Positions 45,024 to 54,016 of a DNA stretch of 64,000 nt are shown here, piece after piece. Numbering within the stretch: the first letter of the stretch is position 1; each line of letters begins with the position of its first letter. The position numbers and the translations under genes are program-made. The notes under the pieces were generated by a model. It did no database searches and was not told the origin of the DNA. It saw nothing but the letters and a program-made list of their open reading frames with translations. The DNA is from JAMXLO01 sp963812075 (lineage in GTDB: Bacteria; Pseudomonadota; Alphaproteobacteria; Acetobacterales; Acetobacteraceae), in contig CAWETN010000012.1 of the NCBI GenBank assembly GCA_963812075.1, positions 1-64,000 of the forward strand, written 5' to 3'.

Positions 45024-48000
45024 TGCGGCGAGCGGCAAAGTGGATCGGCGGGATATTGCTGGCGCTGGCTGCGTTGCCGGTTCTGCTTCTGCTGGCCGCC
45101 AACACAGCGCCGGGGCGGAACATGCTCGCCCGGCTGACCCCTCACCTGACCGGCGACACCGTCCGACTCGAAGGCCTCGCCGGCCGCTTCCCCGACGCGC
45201 TGCGGGTGGCGCACCTCGCGCTGCGCGATCCGCAGGGCGATTACGCGACGGCGGACGGCGTCGTGCTCGACTGGTCGCCGTTGCAGCTGCTGCATTGGCG
45301 CCTGGCCATCGACCGGCTTGACGCGACCCACGTTGCGGTTCTGCGGATACCCGCCTCGTCGTCGTCCAGCGGCGGCACGACGCTGCCGCGCATCGTGCTG
45401 CACGGGGCGCGAATCGCGCGCCTGGACGTGGCACAGGCGGTCGCGGGTGTCCCGCTGGCAGTATCGCTGGAAGGTTCCGGCCAGCTGACCTCAACCGACA
45501 CGTTCAGCGGGTCGCTCAATGTGCGGGCGCTCGATGGCGGCGGGAGCTACCGTGTCTCGGGCAGTGCTGACGCGCAGCACCTTCGGGCGGAGCTGGACGT
45601 CAGCGAGCCGGAGCATGGGCTGATCGCGCGCGTGGCACAGCTGACGGGACTGGGCGCAATCGGCCTGAATGCGAGGCTCGAAGGACCGCGCGCCGCAGTC
45701 GGCACCCGGCTCGCGCTGACCGCCGGGGAGCTGCACGCAGGGGCCGTCGGCACGATCGACCTGGAGCAGGGCGCCACCGACCTCAGGATCGACGCCGGCG
45801 CGCCGGCGATGCAGCCGCGGCCCGGGATCGGGTGGCAGTCGGTGTCGCTGGACGCGCGTGTTCATGGCCCGTTCAGCCGCCCCGATGCGACCGGACGGCT
45901 GGAAATCGACAATCTGACCGCCGGCGGCGCCAGTGTAAGCGAGAATCTCCGCCGACATCGCCGGCAACGCGGGCCAGGTGCGGCTGAACGGCGAGCTTGC
46001 CGGCCTGCGTGTGCCGGGTCCGGACGCAGATCTGCTCGCCGCAGACCCGCTGACAATCGAGGCGGATGTGAAGCTCGACGAACCCGATCGGCCGGTGAAC
46101 GTCAGTTTGCACCACAAGCTGTTCACGCTGGAGGGCCGCGCCCTCACCGGAGCGGACCGACGCGCCGACGCGACGCTGCTACTGGCCGACCTGACGCCTT
46201 TCGCAGCCATCGGCCAGGTGCCGCTGCAGGGCCAGCTCGCTCTGAACCTGCACGCCGCGACCGACGGCGACGCCACGACCGTCAATGCCGACGGAACCAT
46301 CGGCGTGACCGGCGGCCAACCGCAGGCCAGCGCACTGGTAGGTGACAAGGGGCGGATGAGCCTTGCTGCGACGGTGCGGGGCAACGACGTCACCCTGTCG
46401 AGCCTGCGGTTCTCCGGACGCGCGGCCTCGTTCGGGGCCAGCGGACAGGTCGCCGCCGGCCGGGTCGACGGCACATGGTCGCTGGCGGTGAACGATCTCG
46501 CCGCGGCCGAACCGCACCTGGGGGGGCAGTTCAAGGCAACCGGAACGGTGGCCGGCCGCGTGGACGACTTGAGGCTGACCGCCGACATCACCGGCACCGT
46601 GGCCGCACAGGGCATGTCCTCGGGCGCACTCGATATCAAGATTGAGGCCACCGGCCTGCCGAGCCGTCCGGCCGGCAGTGTCGTGGCGCGCGGCGACCTG
46701 CTGGCCGCGCCGCTCGATCTGGCTGTGGCGTTTCGGCAGGCCGATAACGGCCTCGCCATCGAGATCGAGCAGGCCGCCTGGAAGAGTCTGAAGGCCGCGG
46801 GTACGGTGCAGCTGGCGACCGCCACGATGCAGCCGAGCGGCAAGCTGACCATGACGATAGGACGGCTGGCCGACCTGTCTCCCCTGATCGGCCGGCCGGT
46901 CTCCGGTCGGGTGCAGGCCACGTTTTCCGGATCCTCCGCCGATCCCGCGCATCCTACGGTGGACGCGCAGGTGGACGCGGAGGCTATCGAATTGAGCGGG
47001 CTGAACGGGACCGCGCACGCATCCGCCCGGGGCGCGATCGATGCGCTGGATGTGAGGCTTGCGGCCAGTTCACCGAACCTGCAGGGCTCGCCGGCCAGGA
47101 TCGAGGCCGCCGCCAAAGTAAACGCCATGGGGCGGTCGATGGAGCTTGGGTCGCTGCAAGCCGAATGGCGCGCCCAGACGCTGCGCCTGCTGTCGCCGGT
47201 GCGGATCGGCTTTTCCGATGGCGTGACGATCGACCGGCTGCGCATCGGTCTGCGCCAGGCGGTGCTGGAGATATCCGGACGCGCCGGGGCCACGCTCGAT
47301 CTTACAGCCTCGCTGCGCAATCTCTCCGCCGAGCTCATCGGGGCCGATGGCACGGTCAAGGCGGACGCGCGGATCACCGGCACCCCCGGACGGCCCACCG
47401 GCAAGATCAGCCTTGCCGCGACCGGCCTTAGGCTGCGCAGCGGCCCGGCACGGGCGATGCCGCCGGCCTCCGTTACCGCCGATGCCGATCTCGCAGGCAC
47501 CGATGCTCGGATCGATGGCCGGATCGCGGCGGGGACGTCGCGGATCGCCATCACCGGCCGCGCGCCGCTCAACGCGGCGGGAGCCATGAACCTGCGCGCC
47601 AACGGAACGCTCGATCTCGCCCTGCTCGACCCGATCCTGTCGGCGGGGGGGCGGCGCATCCGTGGCCAGGTATCGCTCGACACGTCGGTCAGCGGCACCC
47701 TCGCGGCACCGAATGTCACCGGCAGTGCCCGGCTGACCGGGGGCGAGGTCCAGGATTTCAGCGTAGGCCTGCACCTCAGCGACATTGCCGCCCGCGTGGA
47801 AGGCAGCGGTGCCTCGCTGCGCGTCGTGCAGTTCGCTGCCAAGGCTGGGCAGGGCACGATCAGCGGCAGCGGCAGCGTCGGGGTGATGGCGGCCGGCATT
47901 CCGGTGGAAATCATCATCACCGCGCGCAATGCACAGCCGCTGTCGAGCGACCTGATCTCGGCGACGATAGATACCGACCTGACCTTACGCGGCGAGGCGC

Positions 48001-48881
48001 TTGGGCAGCTCGCCGTCGGCGGCTCGGTCCGGGTGCGGCAGGCCGACGTGCGGATTCCGGAGCGGATGCCGGCGGCGATCGCTGTGCTGCCGATCAACCA
48101 GCCGGGGGCGAAACCGGCCCCACCACCGACCAGCGTGTCCGTCGTCTCGCTGAACATCGCGCTGGATGCGCCTCGGCAGATCTTCGTGCGCGGCCGTGGC
48201 CTCGACGTAGAATTCGGCGGCAAAATGACGATCGGGGGAACCACGGCCGCCCCGCATACGGTGGGGGCGCTGGAATTGCGCCGTGGGGGCATCAGCCTGG
48301 CAGGACGCTCGCTGGATTTCACCGAGGGCCGCATCGACTTCAACGGCGGCAGCATTGCGGATCCGGCGCTGCACCTGGTCGCGAGCAGCACCAGCGGCAA
48401 CGTGGTGGCGACGCTATCGATCGATGGGACCGCACGAAATCCGAAGATCACGCTCTCCAGCGTACCGGCCCTGCCGCAGGACGAGGTCCTGGCGCACCTG
48501 CTGTTCGGCAGTGGCGTGGGCAAACTCGGCGCCCTGGAGGTGGCGGAGATTGCCGCCGGCCTGGCAACGCTGACCGGCGCCGGCGGCGGATTTGGCGATC
48601 CGCTTGACAAGGTCAGGCAGGGGCTTGGCCTGGACCGGCTGTCCATCCGCAACGGCGCCAAGGGCAGCCCCGCGCTGGAGGCCGGGCGCTACATCGCGCC
48701 GGGCGTCTATCTGGGAGCAAAGCAGGGCACCAACGGTGGCACGCAGGCCAGCGTGCAGGTGGACATCGCCAAGGGACTGAAGCTGGAGGCAACCGCAGGC
48801 ACCGGCGGCGGCTCCGCGACCGGTGCATCCGGCGAATCGAACGGCAGCAGTGTCGGGTTGACATACCAATTCGAATACTGA
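45023..48881 (+). CDS. tamB: Translocation and assembly module protein TamB (AsmA-like), one frameshift
   Basis: The N-terminal signal anchor WIGGILLALAALPVLLLLAA is followed by a very long beta-helical protein with repeated short hydrophobic strands. One shift near 45940 moves SVSENL to ISADIAGNAGQVRLNGELAG. The C-terminal DUF490/TamB domain is clear: GRIDFNGGSIADPALHLVAS, PQDEVLAHLLFGSGVGKL and ASVQVDIAKGLKLEATAG, ending GLTYQFEY. It spans the periplasm and contacts TamA; recent work links this family to phospholipid transport. Reconstructed length is about 1285 aa. Confidence 0.92.
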
Positions 48882-48919
48882 TGCTGGTAAAAATGCCGAT
48901 CTGCATGTATTGAGGTACC

Positions 48920-49675
48920 ATGCAGACGATCGAAACGATGTTGCGCAAGGCTCCCGGCTTCGCCCAGCTGGACGATGCGTCCCTGGAGTATGTGGCCGCG
49001 GCCGGGGAATTGCAGGAGGCGGTGTCCGGCGACGTCCTGTTCCGCCAGGGCACGCTGCCGGAGTCGCTTTACGTCCTGTTCGACGGGCGGGTGAGCCTGA
49101 CCGGGACCTCGGCTGACGCATCGAGCACGGTGATCGACATTGTCGAGCCGGCCAGCAGCTTTGTGCTCGCCAACGTGCTGACGGACGAGCCCTACCTGAT
49201 GGGGGCGGAGACCGTCAGCGACTCGCTGATGGTGCGCATCGGGGCCGAACCGATGCGGCAGGTGGTGGCGGCCAATCCCGCCGTCGCCATGGCGATGATG
49301 CGGGCGATGTCGGCCGAGCTGAGCAGCATGACCCGCCAGGTGGTGGACCTGAAGGTCCGCATCGCGGCACAAAGGCTGGGGACGTATCTGCTGAGCCAGG
49401 TGAAGGAGCCGCGGGCGACCGTCGCGCAGTTCCGCCTGCCGGTGTCGAAAGGACTGCTCGGGCCGTGGCTCGGCTGCCGCGCCGAGAACCTTTCGCGTGC
49501 CTTCGGGGCGTTGCGCGGCTACGGCGTAGAGACGCATGGCTCGCGGGTGGTGTTGCACGACGTTGCGCGCCTGCGGGCCTATGCCGGCGCGATCGAGCCG
49601 GCGAACGAGCCCGCACCGGTGGAGAAGGTGTTCGGGGATGCGTTCCGGCTGCGTCCGCCGCGATCGCGTACCTGA
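48920..49675 (+). CDS. Crp/Fnr-family transcriptional regulator
   Basis: 251 aa. The N-terminal cyclic-nucleotide-binding-like domain reads VSGDVLFRQGTLPESLYVLF and FDGRVSLTGTSADASSTVID. The Fnr cysteine cluster is absent, so it is not an Fe-S Fnr. The dimerisation helix (MMRAMSAELSSMTRQVVDL) leads to a wHTH domain (VSKGLLGPWLGCRAENLSRA, then LRGYGVETHGSRVVLHD). The ligand is unknown; PGESLY-type contacts are partly kept as LPESLY. It is followed 15 bases later by two DUF5985-like genes, so it may control them or share their signal. Confidence 0.87.
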   Translation: MQTIETMLRKAPGFAQLDDASLEYVAAAGELQEAVSGDVLFRQGTLPESLYVLFDGRVSLTGTSADASSTVIDIVEPASSFVLANVLTDEPYLMGAETVSDSLMVRIGAEPMRQVVAANPAVAMAMMRAMSAELSSMTRQVVDLKVRIAAQRLGTYLLSQVKEPRATVAQFRLPVSKGLLGPWLGCRAENLSRAFGALRGYGVETHGSRVVLHDVARLRAYAGAIEPANEPAPVEKVFGDAFRLRPPRSRT

Positions 49676-49690
49676 CCCGCTGTACCGCCT

Positions 49691-49975
49691 ATGACGATCG
49701 CGTGGAGCGCGACATTCGCCGAGGCGGTCATCTATCTGCTGTGTTTGGCGACTAGCCTGCTGTGCGCCTATCTGCTGGTGCGCGCGTATTGGCGGGTCAA
49801 AACGAAGCTGCTGATCTGGAGTGCCGCCTGTTTCGCGATGCTGGCGCTCAACAATCTGGTGCTGGCTGTGGATGTGCTTCTGCTGCCGACTGTTGATCTG
49901 ACCTTCCTGCGCCTGGTGACGTCGCTAATGGCGGCCGCGGTTCTGCTGTTTGGGTTCATTTGGGAATCGCGATGA
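49691..49975 (+). CDS. DUF5985-like small membrane protein, first of pair
   Basis: 94 aa with three predicted membrane helices: AVIYLLCLATSLLCAYLLV, LLIWSAACFAMLALNNLVLA and LRLVTSLMAAAVLLFGFIW. The N-terminal pattern EAVIYLLCLATSLLCAYLL recurs in the 57834-58100 protein, which marks a family. The stop overlaps the start of the next gene (ATGA at 49972). The function is unknown. The tight pairing suggests a two-subunit membrane unit. Confidence 0.75.
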   Translation: MTIAWSATFAEAVIYLLCLATSLLCAYLLVRAYWRVKTKLLIWSAACFAMLALNNLVLAVDVLLLPTVDLTFLRLVTSLMAAAVLLFGFIWESR

Positions 49976-50256
49976 ACGAGCAGGCGCTCAACCTGTTCCT
50001 CGGCGGCGTGGTGACGGCGGGGTTTTTCGCCGGAGGACTGTTCTTCGCGCGTTTCTGGACGCGCAGCCGGGACATTCTGTTCCTGGCGTTCACCGCAGCC
50101 TTTTGGCTCCTGTCGTTGAACCAGTTGTTGGTTTCGCTGTTGGAGGCGCCGGAATACAGCCAGAGCTGGTTCTATCTGCTGCGCGTCATGGCATTCTTGC
50201 TGATCGCCGCCGCGATCGTACGGAAGAACGCCGGGAACATACGCGACGACGACTAG
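49972..50256 (+). CDS. DUF5985-like small membrane protein, second of pair
   Basis: 94 aa from the ATG overlapping the previous stop. Three helices: LFLGGVVTAGFFAGGLFFA, ILFLAFTAAFWLLSLNQLLV and YLLRVMAFLLIAAAIVRKN. The LFLAFTAAFWLLSLNQ and SWFYLLRVMAFLLIAAAIV segments recur in the 57523-57837 protein. It is distinct from its partner, so the pair is an A+B set and not a tandem duplicate. The function is unknown. Confidence 0.75.
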   Translation: MNEQALNLFLGGVVTAGFFAGGLFFARFWTRSRDILFLAFTAAFWLLSLNQLLVSLLEAPEYSQSWFYLLRVMAFLLIAAAIVRKNAGNIRDDD

Positions 50257-50442
50257 CTGTGGCGGCTCCGGAGGTTGCGCCTCCGGGGTCAGGCTCTCCA
50301 TTGGGTTCGCCGCCGTGGAAGTCGAATGCGGACACGGACAGCAGACCGAAGCACGCAGCCGCCGGGCAGTCGAAACGGGTGCACAAAGCGATTGCCGCCG
50401 CGCGCTCGGGGCGATACTACGCGTCGACAAATGGGGGCGGCT

Positions 50443-50664
50443 ATGGACGAAGTTGGAACACCCGTTGAACCCGGTCCACTGCCGATGCGGTCGAGGGCGC
50501 TGGAGCTGGCCACCGAATTTCAGCATCTTGCCCGCCGAGTTTCACCGCAAAGCCGCTCAGTCTTCCACGAGATGGCGCTTCGTTATACCGCCGTGGCGGC
50601 TGGCCTGGACGCCCGTGGCGGCCTAGGGATGAACCTTGGGATGTGGGCGCTGTCAGGCGACTGA
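50443..50664 (+). CDS. Small hypothetical protein (73 aa)
   Basis: The start is taken at ATG 50443 after GGGGGC (ATG 50431 possible). The helical core reads ALELATEFQHLARRVSPQS then VFHEMALRYTAVAAGLDA. Length and composition match small orphan proteins common in related genomes. No domain is recognised. The flanks 50257-50442 and 50665-50905 hold no other supported gene. Confidence 0.45.
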   Translation: MDEVGTPVEPGPLPMRSRALELATEFQHLARRVSPQSRSVFHEMALRYTAVAAGLDARGGLGMNLGMWALSGD

Positions 50665-50905
50665 TCCCCGGACCGCTGCAAATCATCCGGCGCCAGAACC
50701 CCGCCGGTTGCAGAAATCTGGCTCGAGGGGCTTTGAGCCTATCGTAGGACGGAATAGCCGCTGGCGGGCCGGTCTAGGTGTCGACCGCCGGTCTTCCAAA
50801 AGGGAATGGCCTGTCGCCCGAGCGGTAGTCGAGGCCGTCTCTCCACCCGCGAGACCCGAGTGGCGCCGGACTAGCCGAACAAATCCCTGAGGAAATGGTT
50901 TGGCT

Positions 50906-50981
50906 GGCGTCCCCTGCGGGATTCGAACCCGCGTTGCCGCCGTGAGAGGGCGGTGTCCTGGGCCTCTAGACGAAGGGGACC
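50906..50981 (-). tRNA. tRNA-Glu (anticodon CTC)
   Basis: On the minus strand a complete cloverleaf is read. The acceptor stem GTCCCCT pairs with AGGGGAC and is followed by G73. The anticodon stem CCGCC/GGCGG encloses the loop CTCTCAC with anticodon CTC. The T arm is CGGGTTCGAATCCCG, and CCA is encoded at 50906-50908. It decodes GAG. It stands alone between the 50.4 kb small gene and the DUF6476 gene, with no integrated element beside it. Confidence 0.95.
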
Positions 50982-51043
50982 TCGGCCAAGCCGCGCGTTC
51001 TAGGGCAGCCATTCGCCAACTTCAAGACCGGCGCCCAATCGGG

Positions 51044-51332
51044 TCACTCCGGCCCCGGCCGCAGCCGGATGTGCCCTGCCAGCGCCCCGGTGCGTGGGTC
51101 GACCAGCACCACCCGGTCCGCACCGCCACCCTCGAGCCGTATCGCCACCCGATCCCCGGCGGCGGCGACGCCGGCGATCCGCGTGCCCGCAGGCTCGTCC
51201 AGAAGGTACTGAAACGGAGGTGGGGGCTGGCCCAGCACCGCCGATCCTCCGCGCGATCACCACCACGAGCACCGTGGTCGCCACTACGATGAGCACGCCC
51301 ATACCGATGGTCAGCACCTTCAGGAATCGCAT
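51044..51332 (-). CDS. DUF6476-like inner-membrane protein, one frameshift
   Basis: The ATG at 51332 begins MRFLKVLTIGMGVLIVVAT then TVLVVVIARRIGG, a single membrane helix. A shift near 51240 leads to LGQPPPPFQYLLDEPAGTRI, VAAAGDRVAIRLEGGGADRV and VLVDPRTGALAGHIRLRPG, a small beta-propeller-blade-like periplasmic part. The reconstructed 96 aa fits the DUF6476 family seen upstream of rluD in other alphaproteobacteria. It is divergent from rluD by about 50 bases. The function is unknown. Confidence 0.65.
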
Positions 51333-51384
51333 CCGGCCCCTCGCCGCTTCCCGGCCGGCATCATTCGCGTTATCCGCCGCGCGC

Positions 51385-52386
51385 ATGCAAGACCTCGCAC
51401 CCCCCGTCGCGCCGTTTGTCGTCGTGGCAGACGAAGCGGCGCGCGGAGTGCGGGTCGATCGTTTCCTCGCCGATGCCCTTGGGACGCTGTCGCGCTCACG
51501 GGTCAAGACGCTGATCGAGCAGGGCCATGCCCGCAGCAACGGGCGGGTGGTCAGTGAACCGGCCGAAGCAGTGCGCCCTGGTGCGACCTACGTGCTCGAA
51601 CTGCCGCCCCCCGTCCCCGCCGTGCCGCAGGCGCAGCCGATCCCCTTCCCCATCCTGTACGAGGATCCCGATCTCATCGTCCTGGACAAGCCCGCCGGCC
51701 TGGTCGTGCATCCGGCCCCCGGCAATCAGGACGGCACGCTGGTCAACGCCCTGCTGGCTCACTGCGGCGCGCAACTCACCGGCATCGGCGGCGAGCTGCG
51801 CCCCGGCATCGTGCATCGGCTCGACAAGGACACCTCGGGGATCATGGTGGTCGCCAAGACCCAGCTCGCCAACACCGCCCTGACCGCAGCCTTCGCCGCG
51901 CGCGATCTCGAGCGCGCCTACCTGGCGTTGGTCTGGGGCCTGGCAAATCCGCTGGCCGGCGACATCGAAGGTGCCATCGGCCGGGACCCGCGCGACCGCA
52001 AGCGCATGGCTGTCGTCGGCCGCGGCGGGAAGCAGGCGCTGACGAGCTATCGGACGCTGCGGGCCTGGCAGACGTCGGTGGGGTTGCTGGAATGCCGGCT
52101 CGCCACCGGCCGGACGCATCAGATCCGCGTGCACCTCGCCGCCCTCGGCAACCCGGTGGTCGGCGACCCGCTTTACCTGCGCCGCGTGCCTGCTGCGGCT
52201 CGCACGCTGCCCGAGCCGGTCCGCCACAAGCTCCTGGACTTCCCCCGCCAGGCGCTGCACGCGGCCCGGCTCGGATTTACCCACCCGCGCAGCGGCGAGA
52301 TGCTGAGCTTCTCCTCCGACCCGCCGCCAGACATGGCCGGACTGCTCGCCGCCCTGGACGAAGGCCTGCGGCCGACGCAGGGCTGA
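51385..52386 (+). CDS. rluD: 23S rRNA pseudouridine synthase RluD-type
   Basis: 333 aa from ATG 51385. It has an N-terminal S4 domain (GVRVDRFLADALGTLSRSR, then VKTLIEQGHARSNGRVVSE) and the catalytic RluA-family motif GIVHRLDKDTSGIMVVAKT with its Asp. The conserved ECRLATGRTHQIRVHLAAL follows. It isomerises uridines in helix 69 of 23S rRNA. rluD followed by rpoH is the common alphaproteobacterial order. The ORF is intact. Confidence 0.92.
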   Translation: MQDLAPPVAPFVVVADEAARGVRVDRFLADALGTLSRSRVKTLIEQGHARSNGRVVSEPAEAVRPGATYVLELPPPVPAVPQAQPIPFPILYEDPDLIVLDKPAGLVVHPAPGNQDGTLVNALLAHCGAQLTGIGGELRPGIVHRLDKDTSGIMVVAKTQLANTALTAAFAARDLERAYLALVWGLANPLAGDIEGAIGRDPRDRKRMAVVGRGGKQALTSYRTLRAWQTSVGLLECRLATGRTHQIRVHLAALGNPVVGDPLYLRRVPAAARTLPEPVRHKLLDFPRQALHAARLGFTHPRSGEMLSFSSDPPPDMAGLLAALDEGLRPTQG

Positions 52387-52401
52387 CAGTCCGGCGACTC
52401 C

Positions 52402-52430
52402 TTGACAGGACTAATCTGGTCCTGTATCTA
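52402..52430 (+). promoter_or_regulatory. rpoH promoter with spacer-filling palindrome
   Basis: TTGACA (52402-52407) and TATCTA (52425-52430) are 17 bases apart, a near-consensus sigma-70 promoter starting 16 bases past the rluD stop. The spacer is filled by an inverted repeat CAGGAC-N7-GTCCTG (52406-52424) that also covers the end of the -35 box. A bound dimer would block RNA polymerase, so this looks like a repressor operator. The leader to rpoH is about 180 bases and includes a second dyad TGACTG-GTT-CAGTCA (52537-52551). Confidence 0.65.
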
Positions 52431-52536
52431 GAGTGTCGCCGGCGCGAACGGGTGTATTGCGTCGGCGGGAGCGTCCGGACATCCCGCCGCCAGCAGGGAC
52501 GGGTCTCCGGGACGTGATGTCCCTCCCCGCACTCAA

Positions 52537-52551
52537 TGACTGGTTCAGTCA
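52537..52551 (+). promoter_or_regulatory. Dyad in rpoH leader
   Basis: A perfect 6-bp inverted repeat, TGACTG (52537-52542) and CAGTCA (52546-52551), with a three-base spacer, about 65 bases before the rpoH start. It could be a regulator half-site pair or a small RNA hairpin. Nothing downstream proves either. Confidence 0.35.
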
Positions 52552-52615
52552 CAATCAGGCCTCACTCTTGCGCCGAACTGGGCAAGATCGAGGCACCGAC
52601 GAAAGGAGCCTTCCC

Positions 52616-53545
52616 TTGGCCTCTGCCGTCATCAACGTCGCTCCCGAGGGCAACCTCTCGCGGTATCTCCAGGAGATCCGCAAGTTTCCCATGCTCTCAC
52701 CCGAGGAAGAGCTCGCTCTCTCCAAGCGGTGGCGCGACCACCAGGATATGGAGGCGGCGCACAAGCTTGTCACCTCCCATCTGCGTCTCGTGGCAAAGAT
52801 CGCCATGGGCTACCGCGGCTACGGCCTGCCGGTCGGCGAGCTGATCTCCGAGGGCAATGTCGGCATGATGCAGGCTGTCAAGCGGTTCGACCCCGATCGC
52901 GGCTTCCGCCTGGCCACCTACGCCATGTGGTGGATCCGTGCCGCGATCCAGGAGTACATCCTGCACAGCTGGTCGCTGGTGAAGATGGGCACCACAGCGG
53001 CACAGAAGAAGCTGTTCTTCAATCTCCGCCGGCTCAAGGGCCAGATGCAGGCGATCGACGACGGCGACCTGCAGCCCGAGCAGGTGGCGAAGATCGCCCG
53101 CATGCTCGACGTACCCGAGCAGGACGTGGTCAGCATGAACCGCCGGCTCGCCGCGCCCGACCACAGCCTGAACGCCACCGTGCGCGCCGACAGCGAGGGC
53201 GAGTGGCAGGACTGGCTGGTCGACGAGACCGAAAGCCAGGAGGCCACCTATGCCGAGCGCGAGGAACTCACCGGGCGCAAGGCGCTCCTGTCCAGCGCGC
53301 TGAAGAGCCTGAACGAGCGTGAGCGGCACATCCTCATCGAGCGCCGGCTCAAGGACAACCCGACCACCCTCGAGGACCTGTCGCAGCAGTACGGCATCTC
53401 CCGCGAGCGCGTGCGGCAGATCGAGGTCCGTGCCTTCGAGAAGCTGCAGAAGGCCATGAAGGCGCAGATCGCCGAGCGGCGGCTGCAATCGCAGTCGGCG
53501 ATAGCGGAGCGACAGGCTTCGGCACGTTCCGCCGTCGATCAGTGA
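52616..53545 (+). CDS. rpoH: RNA polymerase sigma-32 factor RpoH
   Basis: TTG 52616 is preferred because AAAGGAG lies eight bases upstream; an ATG at 52517 would add 33 atypical residues. The 309-aa protein has region 2 (GNLSRYLQEIRKFPMLSPEE, then FDPDRGFRLATYAMWWIRA), the RpoH box AQKKLFFNLRRLK, and region 4 (ERHILIERRLKDNPTTLED, YGISRERVRQIEVRAFEKL). It directs heat-shock genes such as chaperones and proteases. Its promoter carries a palindrome in the spacer, hinting at an extra control layer. It ends seven bases into the opposing membrane protein gene. Confidence 0.95.
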   Translation: MASAVINVAPEGNLSRYLQEIRKFPMLSPEEELALSKRWRDHQDMEAAHKLVTSHLRLVAKIAMGYRGYGLPVGELISEGNVGMMQAVKRFDPDRGFRLATYAMWWIRAAIQEYILHSWSLVKMGTTAAQKKLFFNLRRLKGQMQAIDDGDLQPEQVAKIARMLDVPEQDVVSMNRRLAAPDHSLNATVRADSEGEWQDWLVDETESQEATYAEREELTGRKALLSSALKSLNERERHILIERRLKDNPTTLEDLSQQYGISRERVRQIEVRAFEKLQKAMKAQIAERRLQSQSAIAERQASARSAVDQ

Positions 53546-54009
53546 TCTTCGGGGGGTGCCTCCAGCCCCCACGCCTCCACCAGCTTCGTCCGCTCCGCGC
53601 GGAGCCGCGCCGCCCGGGCGATCGAGATCGCTTCCAGCGTGACGCGGACCGCGATGGGGGTCACCTCGGCTAGCAGCCAGCCGGCGGATGCCGCGATCCA
53701 CGCCCGTCCCACCGTCGTCGGGCTGAGCAGGGCGGCGGCCATCGCTATGCTGTGGTCTGCGGTCCACAGCATCCGCAACGGATCCACCGCGGCGGCCATG
53801 CTGAACAGAACGATGCTGCGTGCGCGCGGTCGCCCGGGCTCGCGGTCGAGCACCAGGGCTGCCAGCGCAGGCGCTAGCAGCACGCCCAACAACAGCGCTG
53901 TCGGCGTCGCCAGCGTCACCATGGCGCCGCACAGCAGACCCTGGAGCCAGACCAGGGAATGCTGCCGCGGCGCGCGCGTCGTCTTTGGCTGACTGGGCAC
54001 CTTCGCCAC
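53539..54009 (-). CDS. Small multi-pass membrane protein downstream of the pseudokinase
   Basis: 156 aa from GTG 54009 (VAKVPSQPKTTRAPRQH). Hydrophobic stretches are LLCGAMVTLATPTALLLGV, LLAPALAALVL, SIVLFSMAAAVDPLRMLW and AWIAASAGWLLAEVTPIAV, giving four likely membrane segments. The C-terminal tail is charged (RLRAERTKLVEAWGLEAPPE). It starts seven bases after the pseudokinase stop, so the two are probably one transcript. No family is recognised. The pairing suggests a membrane partner for the kinase-like protein. Confidence 0.6.
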   Translation of the reverse strand: MAKVPSQPKTTRAPRQHSLVWLQGLLCGAMVTLATPTALLLGVLLAPALAALVLDREPGRPRARSIVLFSMAAAVDPLRMLWTADHSIAMAAALLSPTTVGRAWIAASAGWLLAEVTPIAVRVTLEAISIARAARLRAERTKLVEAWGLEAPPEDH

Positions 54010-54016
54010 CGTGACC

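Noticed and set aside
45491..48661. A 1056-codon open frame on the minus strand opposite tamB
   Set aside because: It is an antisense shadow of a GC-rich gene: Ser/Arg/Pro-rich with no domain pattern, while the plus strand has clear TamB motifs.
50906..50981. tRNA-Glu as an attachment site for an island
   Set aside because: No integrase, no repeat of the tRNA 3' end nearby, and core genes continue on both sides.
52697..53932. A 411-codon minus-strand frame opposite rpoH
   Set aside because: Antisense shadow of rpoH; no family pattern.
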